Origin: Flavivirga sp. 57AJ16
GTDB lineage: Bacteria > Bacteroidota > Bacteroidia > Flavobacteriales > Flavobacteriaceae
Direction: 5' to 3'
DNA length: 64,000 nucleotides
Assembly: GCF_028736925.1 (NCBI RefSeq)
Contig: NZ_JAQZAT010000007.1
Location: 124,001-188,000, forward strand
Shown: positions 35,515 through 45,722 of the stretch, one piece after another
Layout of the letters: every line of letters begins with the position of its first letter
Numbering within the stretch: position 1 is the first letter of the stretch
Notes under the pieces: model-generated
What the model saw: only the letters and a program-made list of their open reading frames with translations
What the model was told of the DNA's origin: nothing
Database searches by the model: none
Program-made: the position numbers and the translations under genes

Positions 35515-38500
35515 ATGAAAATTAATTTAATACTAGTTCGTTGTTGTTTTCAAAAAACGAATCTAGTTAATATTATGAGAACATTTATATTTCTATTGTG
35601 TACAACCGTTTTTAGTCTCTCAACTGATAAATCTTTCTCACAAGACAAAATAAAGATCACAGAAGACCAAACTGTTACTGTTGATAAGGTTTTTGAGATT
35701 ATTAAGAACCAAACAAACTATAATTTTATTTATCGAAAAAAGATTTTTAAAGATGCACCAAAAGTGCAATTAAAAAAAGGAGAAATACTTATAACAGAGT
35801 TGTTGAAAAAAAGCTTCTCTGGTAGTAATGTTAAATATAAACTAAATGATGAAGGCGTAATTATTATTCAAGAAATTGATTCACAGGAAAAAGCATCGAT
35901 AAATAGTTTGCAGGGGTATGAGGTGTCTGGCACAATCAGAGACCAAACGGGTCTTCCTTTGGCAGGAGCCAATATAGTTGAAAAAGAGGTTGACAATAAT
36001 GGAGCCCAAACAGATTTTGATGGGAACTTTTCTTTAACGGTGCGTGACCAAGATGCTATACTTGTTGTCACTTACATTGGTTTTGTTACTAAAGAAATTC
36101 CTGTTAATGGAAAAACCTCGTTTACTATAACTTTAGAAGAGGATACAGCGCAATTAGATGAGATTGTTATTGTTGGTTATGGTGCACAAAAAAAGGTTAA
36201 TTTAACAGGGGCTGTGGGGGTTATAACTGCGGAAGAAATCAATGATAGGCCCGTTATAGATCTTGCAAAAGCTTTACAAGGAGCTGATCCTTCCGTGAAC
36301 CTTACTTTTAATACAGGCGTGTTGGATTCTGGATACAATATAGATGTAAGGGGGTCTGCATCCTTGAATAGATCCAACCCTTTGGTTATTGCAGATGGTA
36401 TAGAGGTAAATTTAAACCAAATAAACCCAAATGATATCGAATCTATTTCTGTTCTAAAGGATATTTCAAGTGCTGCAATATATGGAGCCAGAGCATCGGC
36501 AGGTGTTATTCTTATTACTACAAAATCAGGAAAAAATACTAATAATAAGGTTAAGATTAATTTTAATACTAGAACAGGGTTTGCTCAAAATACAACATCA
36601 ACGGATTTTATAACTACGGGCTATGACCATGTTAGTATCGTAAATCAATTTTATGAAGCACACGAAGGAAGACAAATGCTAGACTATAATGCTGAAGAAA
36701 TGCAAATGCTATACGATAGGAGAAATGATAGGGTTGAGCATCCAGACCGCCCATGGGTTGTTGTAGGTGACGATAATAAATATAGATATTATGGTAATTT
36801 TGATTGGTTTAATTATTTCTACCGAAAAACGCGTCCTGAAAATGAACATAATATTTCAATTAGTGGAGGCAATGACAAAACAACCTATTTTGTAAGTGGA
36901 AGGCAAATGAAGCAGGATGGTATATATAATATTTACCATGATAATATGACTTTAGGAACCTTTCGAACAAATTTAAAAACAGAGATTAAGCCATGGCTTC
37001 GATACACTAGTAGTATTACCTATTCCAACAGAATTTATAAATACGCAGGAAGATTTCTAGAACAGGGAACAGTTAGTGAATTGTCAAGAAAAGCCATAGC
37101 ATCATTTGTGCCAAGAAATCCAGACGGATCCATAGTACAGTATCCCACTCAATTCCTGCCAGGTTCTCCTATAGGTGGTGGTCATGGAGGATTTTTAACT
37201 GCAGATAATTCACGAAATTCTAGAGGCACAAAGACTTTTATTATATCAAATCAATTTGATTTTGATTTAAGGAAAGATTTATCGGTTACAATGAATTATG
37301 CATATAAATATGAAAATAGGTTAATAAAATACCGTAGTAATACATTTGAATATTCTGATGAGCTAAATGTGTTTAATACCTATCAGGCAGGTTCTATTTA
37401 TGATTATTACAGAGAACAGCATAGAGGCAGAAATAATCATAACATAAACTTGTATACCACATATAACCCTTATTTGAACGATAATCATAACTTAAAAGTG
37501 GTTGTTGGAACTCAATATGAAGAGTACCGAAATACAGATTTGTCGGTAAGACAATATGACTTGTTAAATGAAGATTTAAGCACATTCGCAGTAGGGGCTG
37601 GAGAAATAGAATTAGCACAATCGATAAATGCATTTAAGAACTTAGGTTTCTTTGGACGCTTAAATTATGATTATAAAGGGAAATATCTTTTTGAGGTTAG
37701 TGGGCGTTTTGACGGAACATCTAGATTTAGAAAAGGAGAACAATGGGGCTTCTTTCCTTCTGCATCATTAGGATGGAGAATGAGCGAGGAAGGTTTCTGG
37801 AAAGGAATAACCCCAATAATAAACAACAGTAAGCTTAGATTATCTTATGGAAGTTTAGGTAATCAGCAAGTCGACAATTATGCCACTTTTGATGAAATAT
37901 CACCTAATATTCAAATGGATTATACTTTTGATGGAATTTCAAGAGCAAGTAGAGCAGGAATATCCGATCCTATTTCTTCTTCTTTAACATGGGAAACCGT
38001 ATCTATGCTTAATGCGGGGCTGGATTTATCTTTCTTAAATAATCGTTTAAACTTAACATACGATTATTATATAAGAGATACAAAAGATATGTTGCAACAG
38101 TCATTAACACTTCCTGCAGTATATGGTGCTGATACGCCTACGGCTAATACAGCAAATCTACAAACTAAAGGATGGGAATTAGACCTTTCATGGAAAGATC
38201 AGTTTAATTTGGGAGAAAAGCCTTTTAAATATAATGTAGGATTTACTTTAGGGGATTACGTAACAAAAGTTACTAAATACAATAATCCAGATAAATTAAT
38301 AGATGAATTTTATGTTGGTCAAACACTAGGTGAAATGTGGGGGTATAAAGTAGCAGGATTATTTGCAAGTGATGAATATGCTGCAGCTTATCAAGCTGCA
38401 ATAGATGATAGCGCTGTAAATAGGAGAGTGTATAGTGGATCGGTAAACAATTACTTACAAGCAGGAGATGTCGAGTTTATAGATCTTAATGGAGATAACG

Positions 38501-39087
38501 TTATTAATGAAGGTTCAGGTACTGTAAGTGATTCAGGAGATAAGAGAATAGTTGGAAATAGTTTACCACGCTATTCTTATTCTTTTAGAATTGGCGCAAA
38601 CTGGAAAGGCTTTGAAATATCGGCCTTCTTCCAAGGGGTGGCAAAACAAGATTGGTTTGCAAAACCGGAAACAACAGATCTTTGGGGGCCTTTTGCATAT
38701 CCAGGAGCATCTTTTATACATAAAGATTTTGCTTCTAAATATTGGACTGAAGAAACCCCTAATGCCTATTTTCCAAGACCACGAGGCTATCAAGCATATG
38801 CTGGTAGTTCTTTAAATGTTATATCGGATAGATATCTTCAAGATGTATCATACTTAAGACTAAAAAACTTGACTATTGGATATACAATTCCATTTAAGTT
38901 AAAAGGTTTAGACAAAGTTAAGGTATATGCTACTGGAGAAAATCTGTTTTACTGGAGTAAATTAAAGCGTCATACTTTAACAATTGATCCAGAACTTACA
39001 AATACCAATGCTACTTACGATGCAAATACAGGACTAGGGTATTTTTATTCTAAAACAATTTCTTTAGGTGTTAACATATCAATGTAA
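35515..39087 (+). CDS. SusC/RagA-family TonB-dependent outer-membrane transducer, second locus
   Basis: This 1190-residue receptor has the same order of parts as the first: an extended signal peptide (second ATG at 35575), STN domain (about 48-115, VTVDKVFEIIKNQTNYNFIY), carboxypeptidase-D-like domain (about 140-205, GYEVSGTIRDQTGLPLAGAN), plug (VGYGAQKKVNLTGAVGVI; NPNDIESISVLKDISSAAIY; GARASAGVILITTKSGK) and barrel ending YFYSKTISLGVNISM. The STN domain pairs it with the FecR/sigma genes upstream. Its ligand is probably the phosphoester or glycan handled by the phosphatases encoded downstream, which is inference from gene order. The SusD gene follows 21 bases later. Confidence 0.95.
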   Translation: MKINLILVRCCFQKTNLVNIMRTFIFLLCTTVFSLSTDKSFSQDKIKITEDQTVTVDKVFEIIKNQTNYNFIYRKKIFKDAPKVQLKKGEILITELLKKSFSGSNVKYKLNDEGVIIIQEIDSQEKASINSLQGYEVSGTIRDQTGLPLAGANIVEKEVDNNGAQTDFDGNFSLTVRDQDAILVVTYIGFVTKEIPVNGKTSFTITLEEDTAQLDEIVIVGYGAQKKVNLTGAVGVITAEEINDRPVIDLAKALQGADPSVNLTFNTGVLDSGYNIDVRGSASLNRSNPLVIADGIEVNLNQINPNDIESISVLKDISSAAIYGARASAGVILITTKSGKNTNNKVKINFNTRTGFAQNTTSTDFITTGYDHVSIVNQFYEAHEGRQMLDYNAEEMQMLYDRRNDRVEHPDRPWVVVGDDNKYRYYGNFDWFNYFYRKTRPENEHNISISGGNDKTTYFVSGRQMKQDGIYNIYHDNMTLGTFRTNLKTEIKPWLRYTSSITYSNRIYKYAGRFLEQGTVSELSRKAIASFVPRNPDGSIVQYPTQFLPGSPIGGGHGGFLTADNSRNSRGTKTFIISNQFDFDLRKDLSVTMNYAYKYENRLIKYRSNTFEYSDELNVFNTYQAGSIYDYYREQHRGRNNHNINLYTTYNPYLNDNHNLKVVVGTQYEEYRNTDLSVRQYDLLNEDLSTFAVGAGEIELAQSINAFKNLGFFGRLNYDYKGKYLFEVSGRFDGTSRFRKGEQWGFFPSASLGWRMSEEGFWKGITPIINNSKLRLSYGSLGNQQVDNYATFDEISPNIQMDYTFDGISRASRAGISDPISSSLTWETVSMLNAGLDLSFLNNRLNLTYDYYIRDTKDMLQQSLTLPAVYGADTPTANTANLQTKGWELDLSWKDQFNLGEKPFKYNVGFTLGDYVTKVTKYNNPDKLIDEFYVGQTLGEMWGYKVAGLFASDEYAAAYQAAIDDSAVNRRVYSGSVNNYLQAGDVEFIDLNGDNVINEGSGTVSDSGDKRIVGNSLPRYSYSFRIGANWKGFEISAFFQGVAKQDWFAKPETTDLWGPFAYPGASFIHKDFASKYWTEETPNAYFPRPRGYQAYAGSSLNVISDRYLQDVSYLRLKNLTIGYTIPFKLKGLDKVKVYATGENLFYWSKLKRHTLTIDPELTNTNATYDANTGLGYFYSKTISLGVNISM

Positions 39088-39108
39088 TAAAATATAAAAT
39101 AATTTAAG

Positions 39109-40836
39109 ATGAAAAAAATAAAGGCTATTATACTAATGTTATTTACATTCTTTTATTGGGGATGTTCAGATTTAACATTGGTTCCAGAAGATTCATTAAG
39201 TCCAGATACTTTTTTTTCTTCCGCTGAAGAGTTGGAACTTTGGACTAATCAATTTTATACACAGCTTGCAGGGGCAAATGGATCAGTTGGCTCAAACTCC
39301 GATGTTAATATAGATATAAACTTGGGCTCTTTAATGGAAGGCAGACGTGATGCTTCAAGTGAAGATGGATGGACTTGGGGTAGGTTAAGAGACATAAATT
39401 ATTATCTCCAAAATTCGTCTAATTGTCCTGATGAAACAGCAAGACAGCACTTTGATGGAGTTGCCTATTTTATGCGTGCTTATTTTTATTTTATAAAAGT
39501 AAGACGTTATGGCGATGTGCCTTGGTATGATCAAGTACTGGGATCTGCCGATGAAGACCTTCTTTTTAAACCTCGAGATGACCGTGGTTTTGTAATGGAC
39601 AAGGTCATCGAAGATATAGATAGAGCTATAGAATTACTACCAGCAACTAAAAGCTCCGTTAGGGTTACCAAATGGACAGCATTAGCCTTAAAAACAAGAA
39701 TGGCATTGTATGAGGGTACATTTCGTAAATACCATGGTCTAAGTGATTGGGAAAAATATTTACAACATGTAGCTGATGCAGGATTGGATTTCATCCAGAA
39801 TAGTGGTTATTCAATTTATAACCAAGGAGCTGAGCCTTATAGAGATTTGTTTATAAGTGATGAAGCTATCAATCAGGAAGTTATTCTTGCAAGGGTTTAT
39901 AGCTCTGTAGCATTAGTAATGAATAGTGTACAATTTGGCTTAGATAGAGATAAACAAGGGTTTACCCGAAATTTTATGAATCATTATTTAATGACCAATG
40001 GGGAGCGTTTCAGTTCACAATCAGGATGGGAAACAATGATTTTTCCAGATGAAATCCAAAATCGAGACCCACGTTTAGCCCAAACTGTTCTAACACCAGG
40101 TTACATACAGAAAGGGACTTCAACACCTACCATAAACAACCTTGCGTCATTAACAGGATACCCAAGTATAAAATTTGTATCCACTCCAGATTATGATGGT
40201 AATAATAAAGGAATAGCCGATTGGCCACTGTTTAGAACTGCTGAAGTCTACCTCAATTATGCTGAAGCTAAAGCTGAATTGGGAACAATCAATCAATCAG
40301 ATATAGACATGTCAATCAATAAGCTTCGTGCTCGTGTAAATATGCCTAACTTAATTTTAACAGCGGCAAATACGACACCCGATCCATTTTTAGTATCCTA
40401 TTATACGAATGTAACACAAGGAGACAATATGGGAGTTATTTTAGAAATTCGTCGTGAGCGAACTATTGAGTTGGCTTTAGAAGGTTACCGGGAATATGAT
40501 TTACTTCGTTGGAAAGAAGGGCAATTGTTTACCCGACCTTTTTATGGCTGTTATTTCCCTGGGTTAGATACTTACGACATGGATAACAATGGTTCTGATG
40601 ATTTGGTGATTTGGTCTGGAACACCAGAAACTATATCAGGTGGAACTAGTTTGCAAGCTGGCGTTGATTTGATACTGTCTGATGGGACTTCAGGGTATGT
40701 TTTTGCCTATCCAAACAATAATTTAATTTGGGAAGAAGGTCGAGATTACTTATGGCCTATACCAGCAGACGAGCGTGTACGTTCAAGAGGAGTTTTAACC
40801 CAAAACCCAGGTTGGACAGATAGTACAGGATTTTAA
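39109..40836 (+). CDS. SusD/RagB-family outer-membrane lipoprotein, second locus
   Basis: This 575-residue lipoprotein has the lipobox FFYWGCSDL (Cys19), and the mature protein starts with CSDLTLVPEDSLSPDTFFSS. SusD features include the AYFYFIKVRRYGDVPWYDQV segment (the conserved 'RA..y..l...yGdvPl' region), VIEDIDRAIELLPATKSSVR, the C-terminal FRTAEVYLNYAEAKAELGTI and RRERTIELALEGYREYDLLR. It is the surface substrate-binding lid of the SusC upstream. Downstream, 85 bases later, begins the series of EEP and phosphatase genes, so the whole block may be one operon. Confidence 0.95.
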   Translation: MKKIKAIILMLFTFFYWGCSDLTLVPEDSLSPDTFFSSAEELELWTNQFYTQLAGANGSVGSNSDVNIDINLGSLMEGRRDASSEDGWTWGRLRDINYYLQNSSNCPDETARQHFDGVAYFMRAYFYFIKVRRYGDVPWYDQVLGSADEDLLFKPRDDRGFVMDKVIEDIDRAIELLPATKSSVRVTKWTALALKTRMALYEGTFRKYHGLSDWEKYLQHVADAGLDFIQNSGYSIYNQGAEPYRDLFISDEAINQEVILARVYSSVALVMNSVQFGLDRDKQGFTRNFMNHYLMTNGERFSSQSGWETMIFPDEIQNRDPRLAQTVLTPGYIQKGTSTPTINNLASLTGYPSIKFVSTPDYDGNNKGIADWPLFRTAEVYLNYAEAKAELGTINQSDIDMSINKLRARVNMPNLILTAANTTPDPFLVSYYTNVTQGDNMGVILEIRRERTIELALEGYREYDLLRWKEGQLFTRPFYGCYFPGLDTYDMDNNGSDDLVIWSGTPETISGGTSLQAGVDLILSDGTSGYVFAYPNNNLIWEEGRDYLWPIPADERVRSRGVLTQNPGWTDSTGF

Positions 40837-40921
40837 TTAATGTGTTATGCGGTTTAAAGTCTATTTATAACTGATTAGCACAACAAAGAAGGATAATTTA
40901 AAAAATTAAATATTATAAGCT

Positions 40922-41896
40922 ATGTTTTCGAAAATTATTAAAAAACTATTTTTTGCGCTATGCGTTGTTGTTTTGTGCCATTGTAGTAGTGATTCTGGTG
41001 GTGGCGGTGATGACACACCTGTGATTCCAGAAAAAAGTTCTAAAACAACTACAGATGCGACCAATGTTGGTGGTGTAGTCAATGTTATGACGTACAATGT
41101 TTTAAATGACAAAGGACAAACTGGGTCTAGGCAGTGGTCGACAAGGCGGGTAAGTTTAGTAAACCTGATAAACAGGCATAACCCCGATTTCATTGGAGTT
41201 CAAGAAGCCTTTTCACACCAAGCCAAATATATCAAGGATCAAACATCGCTTAGCTATTTTGGTTATGGAACAGAAAGTGGTAAATCTGAAAACAATTCTC
41301 CAACTCCAGACGAGATTGTAAATTCTATTTTTTATAATGCAGAACGCTTTGACGTTTTAGAAAAAGGGGTCTTTTGGTTTTCAAATGACCCTGATACTCC
41401 TAATGTTGGATTTGGTGAAGGTACGAGTGATACACATTTTAGAAATTGTGTATGGGGCAAGTTCAAAGAAAATGTTGATAATGGCGAGGTTGTTTACATA
41501 TTCAATACTCACTTCTCATTAAATGATAATATTCGTAAGCAACAAGCATCACTTTTAATGAGCAAAGTTGAGGAGATCATAGAAGAAGGTGAAAGTGTTG
41601 CTGTAGTTGGTGATTTTAATTCAGACCCCAATCGAGACACCTCATATAATATAATGACTAATGAAATAGATCCAATACATTTTATTGATACTAAAAGTGT
41701 GTCTCAAACCTCACCTAGTGGACCTTCGTATACAAAAACGGGTATGGATGTTGGTCCTCTCACTTCAGGAGAGAAAATAGATCATGTTTTTACTAGGAAT
41801 GTAACTTCGTGCAATGCTTATAAAGTTATTCCAGATTATGAAGGCAATTATTATCCTTCCGATCATTTTCCTGTATTAACTGTTTTATCACTTTAA
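40922..41896 (+). CDS. Endonuclease/exonuclease/phosphatase (EEP) family lipoprotein
   Basis: This 324-residue protein has a lipoprotein signal (lipobox LCHCSSD, Cys21) and a glycine-rich spacer often linked with surface export of lipoproteins. The EEP fold is shown by VNVMTYNVLNDKG (metal-binding Asn), DFIGVQEAF (metal-binding Glu), NTHFSLND, VVGDFNSDPN (catalytic Asp/Asn) and YPSDHFPVLTVL (the SDH motif). The family includes DNases, sphingomyelinases and phosphodiesterases acting on lipids, sugars or nucleotides. Immediately after SusD, it probably cleaves a phosphoester of the captured substrate at the cell surface or in the periplasm. The substrate cannot be told from the sequence. Confidence 0.9.
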   Translation: MFSKIIKKLFFALCVVVLCHCSSDSGGGGDDTPVIPEKSSKTTTDATNVGGVVNVMTYNVLNDKGQTGSRQWSTRRVSLVNLINRHNPDFIGVQEAFSHQAKYIKDQTSLSYFGYGTESGKSENNSPTPDEIVNSIFYNAERFDVLEKGVFWFSNDPDTPNVGFGEGTSDTHFRNCVWGKFKENVDNGEVVYIFNTHFSLNDNIRKQQASLLMSKVEEIIEEGESVAVVGDFNSDPNRDTSYNIMTNEIDPIHFIDTKSVSQTSPSGPSYTKTGMDVGPLTSGEKIDHVFTRNVTSCNAYKVIPDYEGNYYPSDHFPVLTVLSL

Positions 41897-42072
41897 CGAA
41901 TTAACTGCTAGGTTCATAAAAAAGCAAAAATTCACAGGCTAGAAAAACAAAAAACCTAAACATAAAGACAGTTTTTAAGAATAACATTCCTGTAAAAAAG
42001 AATGATTATAAGGGATAAATACATCATTAAAAATAGTAATGTATGGCTTTAAAGCCATAAGCAAAACGAAAA

Positions 42073-43749
42073 ATGAATCTAAAAAAAGACATAATAAAAT
42101 ACTTTACAATCCATGTTTTACTTTTTTTGGGTATGGGCATAAATGCTCAAACAGCCAAAAAAATCCAACATCAAGAAAAGCCAAAACTGGTTGTGGGAGT
42201 GATTTTAGATCAAATGCGTGCCGAATATTTAAATAGGTTTAAAGCGAACTTTGGTGATGATGGTTTTAAAAGATTAATGAAAGATGGCTTTAATGCAAAA
42301 AACACGCATTACAATTACATTCCAACAGCAACTTGTTTAGGCCATGCCAGTATCTATACCGGCACTACTCCAACCAATCATGGTATTGTATCAAACGATT
42401 GGTATAATAGGAGGCTGAAAAGAAAAATGTATTGTGTAGAAGACACTACTGTATTTTTAGTAAACAATTTGGGGATAGATACATCAACTGTAAACCATCG
42501 GTTTTCCAGATCGCCAAAAAACATAAAAACGACCACTATTACTGATGAACTTAAGCTTTTTTCCAATGGTCGTTCGAAAGTTATAGGGGTATCCATTAAA
42601 GATAGAAGCGCTATTTCCCCAGCTGGACACTTGGCTAATGCCGCTTATTGGTATAATAATAAGACTGGAGATTTTATAACTAGTTCTTATTATACCAAAA
42701 CACTGCCAAACTGGTTGGTGGCATTTAATAAGAGCAAAAAAGCAGATTCGTTGCTTAATTCAACTTGGGCTCCCTTGTTACCAATAAATCAATATATAAA
42801 TAGCAATGCAGATGATGATGATTTTGAAAAAATCCTTAAAGGAAGGAAGAAAAGCACATTCCCCTATAATCTAAAAGAATTAAGAAAAAGCAACGGTAAT
42901 TATGCATTGCTTACAGAAACACCTTTTGGAAATAGTTTGCTAACGAAAATGGTTCAGGCAACACTTAAAGGAGAGAAGTTGGGAAAAGGTCCTGAAACCG
43001 ATTTTTTAGCTATTAGCTATTCCAGTACCGATTATGTAGGACATGCTTTTGGAATTCGATCCAAAGAATTGGAAGATACCTATGTACGTATGGACCGTGA
43101 AATAGCTCAACTTTTAAAGGTTTTAGATGACCAAGTTGGAAAAGGTAATTATTTGCTGTTTTTAACCGCTGATCATGGTGCGAGCGACCATCCACAATTT
43201 TTAGAATCGAATCATTTACCAGGTGAGTTTTTTAGTGTACAAGATATAAAGACCGGGTTAAACAACCATTTATCAGAAGTATATGGGACTGCCGATTATG
43301 TAGCATATTTAGACAATACCCAATTATACTTTACTGATGAAGTACAAATACCAAAAGAAACCCTTATAAATGAAGCGGTATCTTTTTTAAAAAAGATACC
43401 AGGTGTAAAAGAGGTTTATGCACCAAGTTTAAACAGCTGGACTTTGGCTAATAGTTCCATTGGAGAATTAATTAGAAACAGTTTTGATCCTAATGAATCG
43501 GGTGATATTATATACCACATGTACTCAGGTTGGATGGCTAGTAGAAACTATGGCACTACTCACAGTACTGCCTATAACAGTGATACCCATGTGCCTCTGC
43601 TTTGGTACGGTTGGGATATTCCACAAGGTATATCGGTAAAGCCCTATCGTATCACGCAAGTAGCACCTACTATAGCTTTTATACTTGACATTCCCTTACC
43701 AAATGCAAGTGATAAGAGCCCTATAGAAGCCCTTTTTATAAATAATTAG
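42073..43749 (+). CDS. Alkaline phosphatase superfamily phosphomonoesterase (PafA-like)
   Basis: This 558-residue periplasmic protein (signal peptide FTIHVLLFLGMGINAQ) belongs to the nucleotide pyrophosphatase/phosphodiesterase-alkaline phosphatase fold. Zinc ligands and nucleophile region: VVGVILDQMRAEYLNRF (Asp46), IPTATCLGHASIYTGTTP (threonine nucleophile, T85 or T87), LAISYSSTDYVGHAFG and LTADHGASDHPQFL. The calcium-independent flavobacterial PafA phosphatase has this arrangement, with a threonine nucleophile and similar length. It removes terminal phosphate from many small phosphoesters. The gene lies between EEP genes in the second SusCD locus, suggesting sequential diesterase and monoesterase action. 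Confidence 0.9.
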   Translation: MNLKKDIIKYFTIHVLLFLGMGINAQTAKKIQHQEKPKLVVGVILDQMRAEYLNRFKANFGDDGFKRLMKDGFNAKNTHYNYIPTATCLGHASIYTGTTPTNHGIVSNDWYNRRLKRKMYCVEDTTVFLVNNLGIDTSTVNHRFSRSPKNIKTTTITDELKLFSNGRSKVIGVSIKDRSAISPAGHLANAAYWYNNKTGDFITSSYYTKTLPNWLVAFNKSKKADSLLNSTWAPLLPINQYINSNADDDDFEKILKGRKKSTFPYNLKELRKSNGNYALLTETPFGNSLLTKMVQATLKGEKLGKGPETDFLAISYSSTDYVGHAFGIRSKELEDTYVRMDREIAQLLKVLDDQVGKGNYLLFLTADHGASDHPQFLESNHLPGEFFSVQDIKTGLNNHLSEVYGTADYVAYLDNTQLYFTDEVQIPKETLINEAVSFLKKIPGVKEVYAPSLNSWTLANSSIGELIRNSFDPNESGDIIYHMYSGWMASRNYGTTHSTAYNSDTHVPLLWYGWDIPQGISVKPYRITQVAPTIAFILDIPLPNASDKSPIEALFINN

Positions 43750-43794
43750 AAAAGCATTATATCATAAAGAATTTTAACTAAATAATCATTAAAC

Positions 43795-45711
43795 ATGAAA
43801 GAAATACTCAAAAAGATAGTACTAACAATGGTTGTAGCACTAGCCATTTTTGGTTGTGAAAATGATAGTGTTCCGCCAATAGAAGCTAAAAGGCTGGTTG
43901 TAGAAAACATTGAATTTCAAGTGGCACATGAAAAAGTACAGTTATCTTGGGACAAACCAAGTAAGGGTACCCCCATTGGATACAGAATTTATGTAGCTGA
44001 CGTATTGGTAGCTGATCTCGATGGAAGCATTACTTCTTATGAAATTACAGGTCTAGAGGTCAATACAGAACATAAAATTTGGATTGAATCTATAATTAGT
44101 GAAGATGAAAAATCTTTAAAAGTTCCTGTTTCAGTTTTTTTACCCGATGAACTTAATCTTCAAGTATATCCGGGGAATGAATTTGTTATAGCAAGATGGG
44201 AAAAACCTAATAGATCAGATATTAGCGGGTATTACTTATCCTGGACTCCAGGAGGAGAAACCGGCGTATTATTAGATGAAAATATCGCTATTTATCAAAT
44301 TACAGAGCTTCAAAATTTCGAAGAATATACCGTAACATTATCAGTTGTATATGATGGGATAGCTTCTCCTGTTGAGGTTGTTTCCCAAGTTATACCAGGT
44401 CCTGTAGAACCTTTTACAACAAGTGAGGTTACTATGAGCGGGCAAACAATAGACTTTACATATAATCCAGCATTTTTAAGTACGAATACTGCTGTAACAT
44501 GGGCTTGGGATTTTGGAGATGGAAACGCTTCTGAAATGGAAAACCCAGAACACACTTATGATACGCCAGGCATTTATAATGTAAAGATGACGGTAACAGA
44601 TGATGCAGGACTTGTTTATGTGACCGAAACAGATTTATATGTTTGGGGAGTAAAATGGACCTTCGCAATTGGAGCAGAGGTAAGACCTCAAGCACCTGCG
44701 TTGGCAGATGATGGCACTATTTATATTTGTGCAAGAAGCGACAATAAATTTTATGCTATTAATCCAGACGGTACTTTAAAATGGGAATATACAGAGTTTA
44801 CAGATTATTCATATGCTTCAGCTTCTATTGGAACTGATGGCACTATTTACGTAGCTTCCAGAGATGATAATTTACATGCCATAAATCCAGACGGTACACA
44901 AAAATGGATATCGTCGGTTGATAATAATGTTAATTATTCAACACCAGCAATAGCTGATGATGGTACCTTATATTTAGGATCAGATGAGGATAATTTATAT
45001 GCCATAAACCCAGATGGTAGCAGAAAATGGGTTTTTGAAACGACAAACAATGTGAAATCATCACCAGCAATTGGTTCTGATGGTACCATATTTTTTGCCT
45101 CTGATGATGATAATTTCTATGCATTAAATCCAGATGGTACCGAAAAATGGTCGGCTAACATAGGTGGTAATTCCCAATTATGTCCAGCTATTGATACTGA
45201 TGGTACCGTAATTGTTGCGGTAGGTCAAGGAGGTACAGATGGTTCTGTATATGCCTTTAATCCAGATGACGGTTCAATAAAATGGCATCTTCCAACATTT
45301 GGAAGAATAGAAGTAAGTTCTCCTGTAATAGCAAATGGAACTGTTTATGTAGGGACTAAAGATACCAATAATTTGCTTGCGATTGATGCCTCTAGTGGAA
45401 ACCTACTATGGACATTTACTGTGGGTGGAATTATAGATTGCTCACCTGCTGTAGATAAAAATGGAACTATTTATTTCGGATCTGCAGACAATTATTTTTA
45501 TGCTGTTAATCCAGATGGAACTTTAAAATATAAATATCTTACTGGAAACAGAATATGGTCTGGAGTATCCATCGGAGATGATGGCACGGTATACATTGGA
45601 GCCTATGATGGTAATCTTTATGCTTTTGAAATGTTTGCAGAAGGCTTGGCAGAAGATGCGTGGCCAATGCGCGGAAAAAACAATAAGCATACATCTAATG
45701 TTAAAGATTAA
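43795..45711 (+). CDS. Lipoprotein with FN3, PKD and PQQ-type beta-propeller domains
   Basis: This 638-residue lipoprotein (lipobox AIFGCEN, Cys21) is built of two fibronectin type III-like modules (about 30-205), one PKD domain (about 210-285, WAWDFGDGNASEMENPEHTY and GIYNVKMTVTD) and a C-terminal propeller (about 290-638). The propeller has seven to eight blades marked by repeats such as INPDGTLKWEY, INPDGTQKW, INPDGSRKW, LNPDGTEKW and VNPDGTLKYKY, and intervening 'DDGTIY' turns. This is a PQQ-like/BamB-like propeller; residues for PQQ binding are not apparent, so a binding or scaffolding role at the cell surface is more likely than dehydrogenase activity. It sits between the phosphatase and an EEP gene. 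Confidence 0.85.
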   Translation: MKEILKKIVLTMVVALAIFGCENDSVPPIEAKRLVVENIEFQVAHEKVQLSWDKPSKGTPIGYRIYVADVLVADLDGSITSYEITGLEVNTEHKIWIESIISEDEKSLKVPVSVFLPDELNLQVYPGNEFVIARWEKPNRSDISGYYLSWTPGGETGVLLDENIAIYQITELQNFEEYTVTLSVVYDGIASPVEVVSQVIPGPVEPFTTSEVTMSGQTIDFTYNPAFLSTNTAVTWAWDFGDGNASEMENPEHTYDTPGIYNVKMTVTDDAGLVYVTETDLYVWGVKWTFAIGAEVRPQAPALADDGTIYICARSDNKFYAINPDGTLKWEYTEFTDYSYASASIGTDGTIYVASRDDNLHAINPDGTQKWISSVDNNVNYSTPAIADDGTLYLGSDEDNLYAINPDGSRKWVFETTNNVKSSPAIGSDGTIFFASDDDNFYALNPDGTEKWSANIGGNSQLCPAIDTDGTVIVAVGQGGTDGSVYAFNPDDGSIKWHLPTFGRIEVSSPVIANGTVYVGTKDTNNLLAIDASSGNLLWTFTVGGIIDCSPAVDKNGTIYFGSADNYFYAVNPDGTLKYKYLTGNRIWSGVSIGDDGTVYIGAYDGNLYAFEMFAEGLAEDAWPMRGKNNKHTSNVKD

Positions 45712-45722
45712 TTAAATCTCAA

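Noticed and set aside
44690-45650. Tandem DNA repeats in the propeller gene
   Set aside because: They are the codons of repeated propeller blades (NPDGT/DDGTIY) in one intact frame, not a mobile or regulatory repeat.
43795-45711. PQQ-dependent dehydrogenase
   Set aside because: Only the propeller repeats are present; the protein is a lipoprotein with FN3 and PKD modules and shows no evident cofactor-binding signature.
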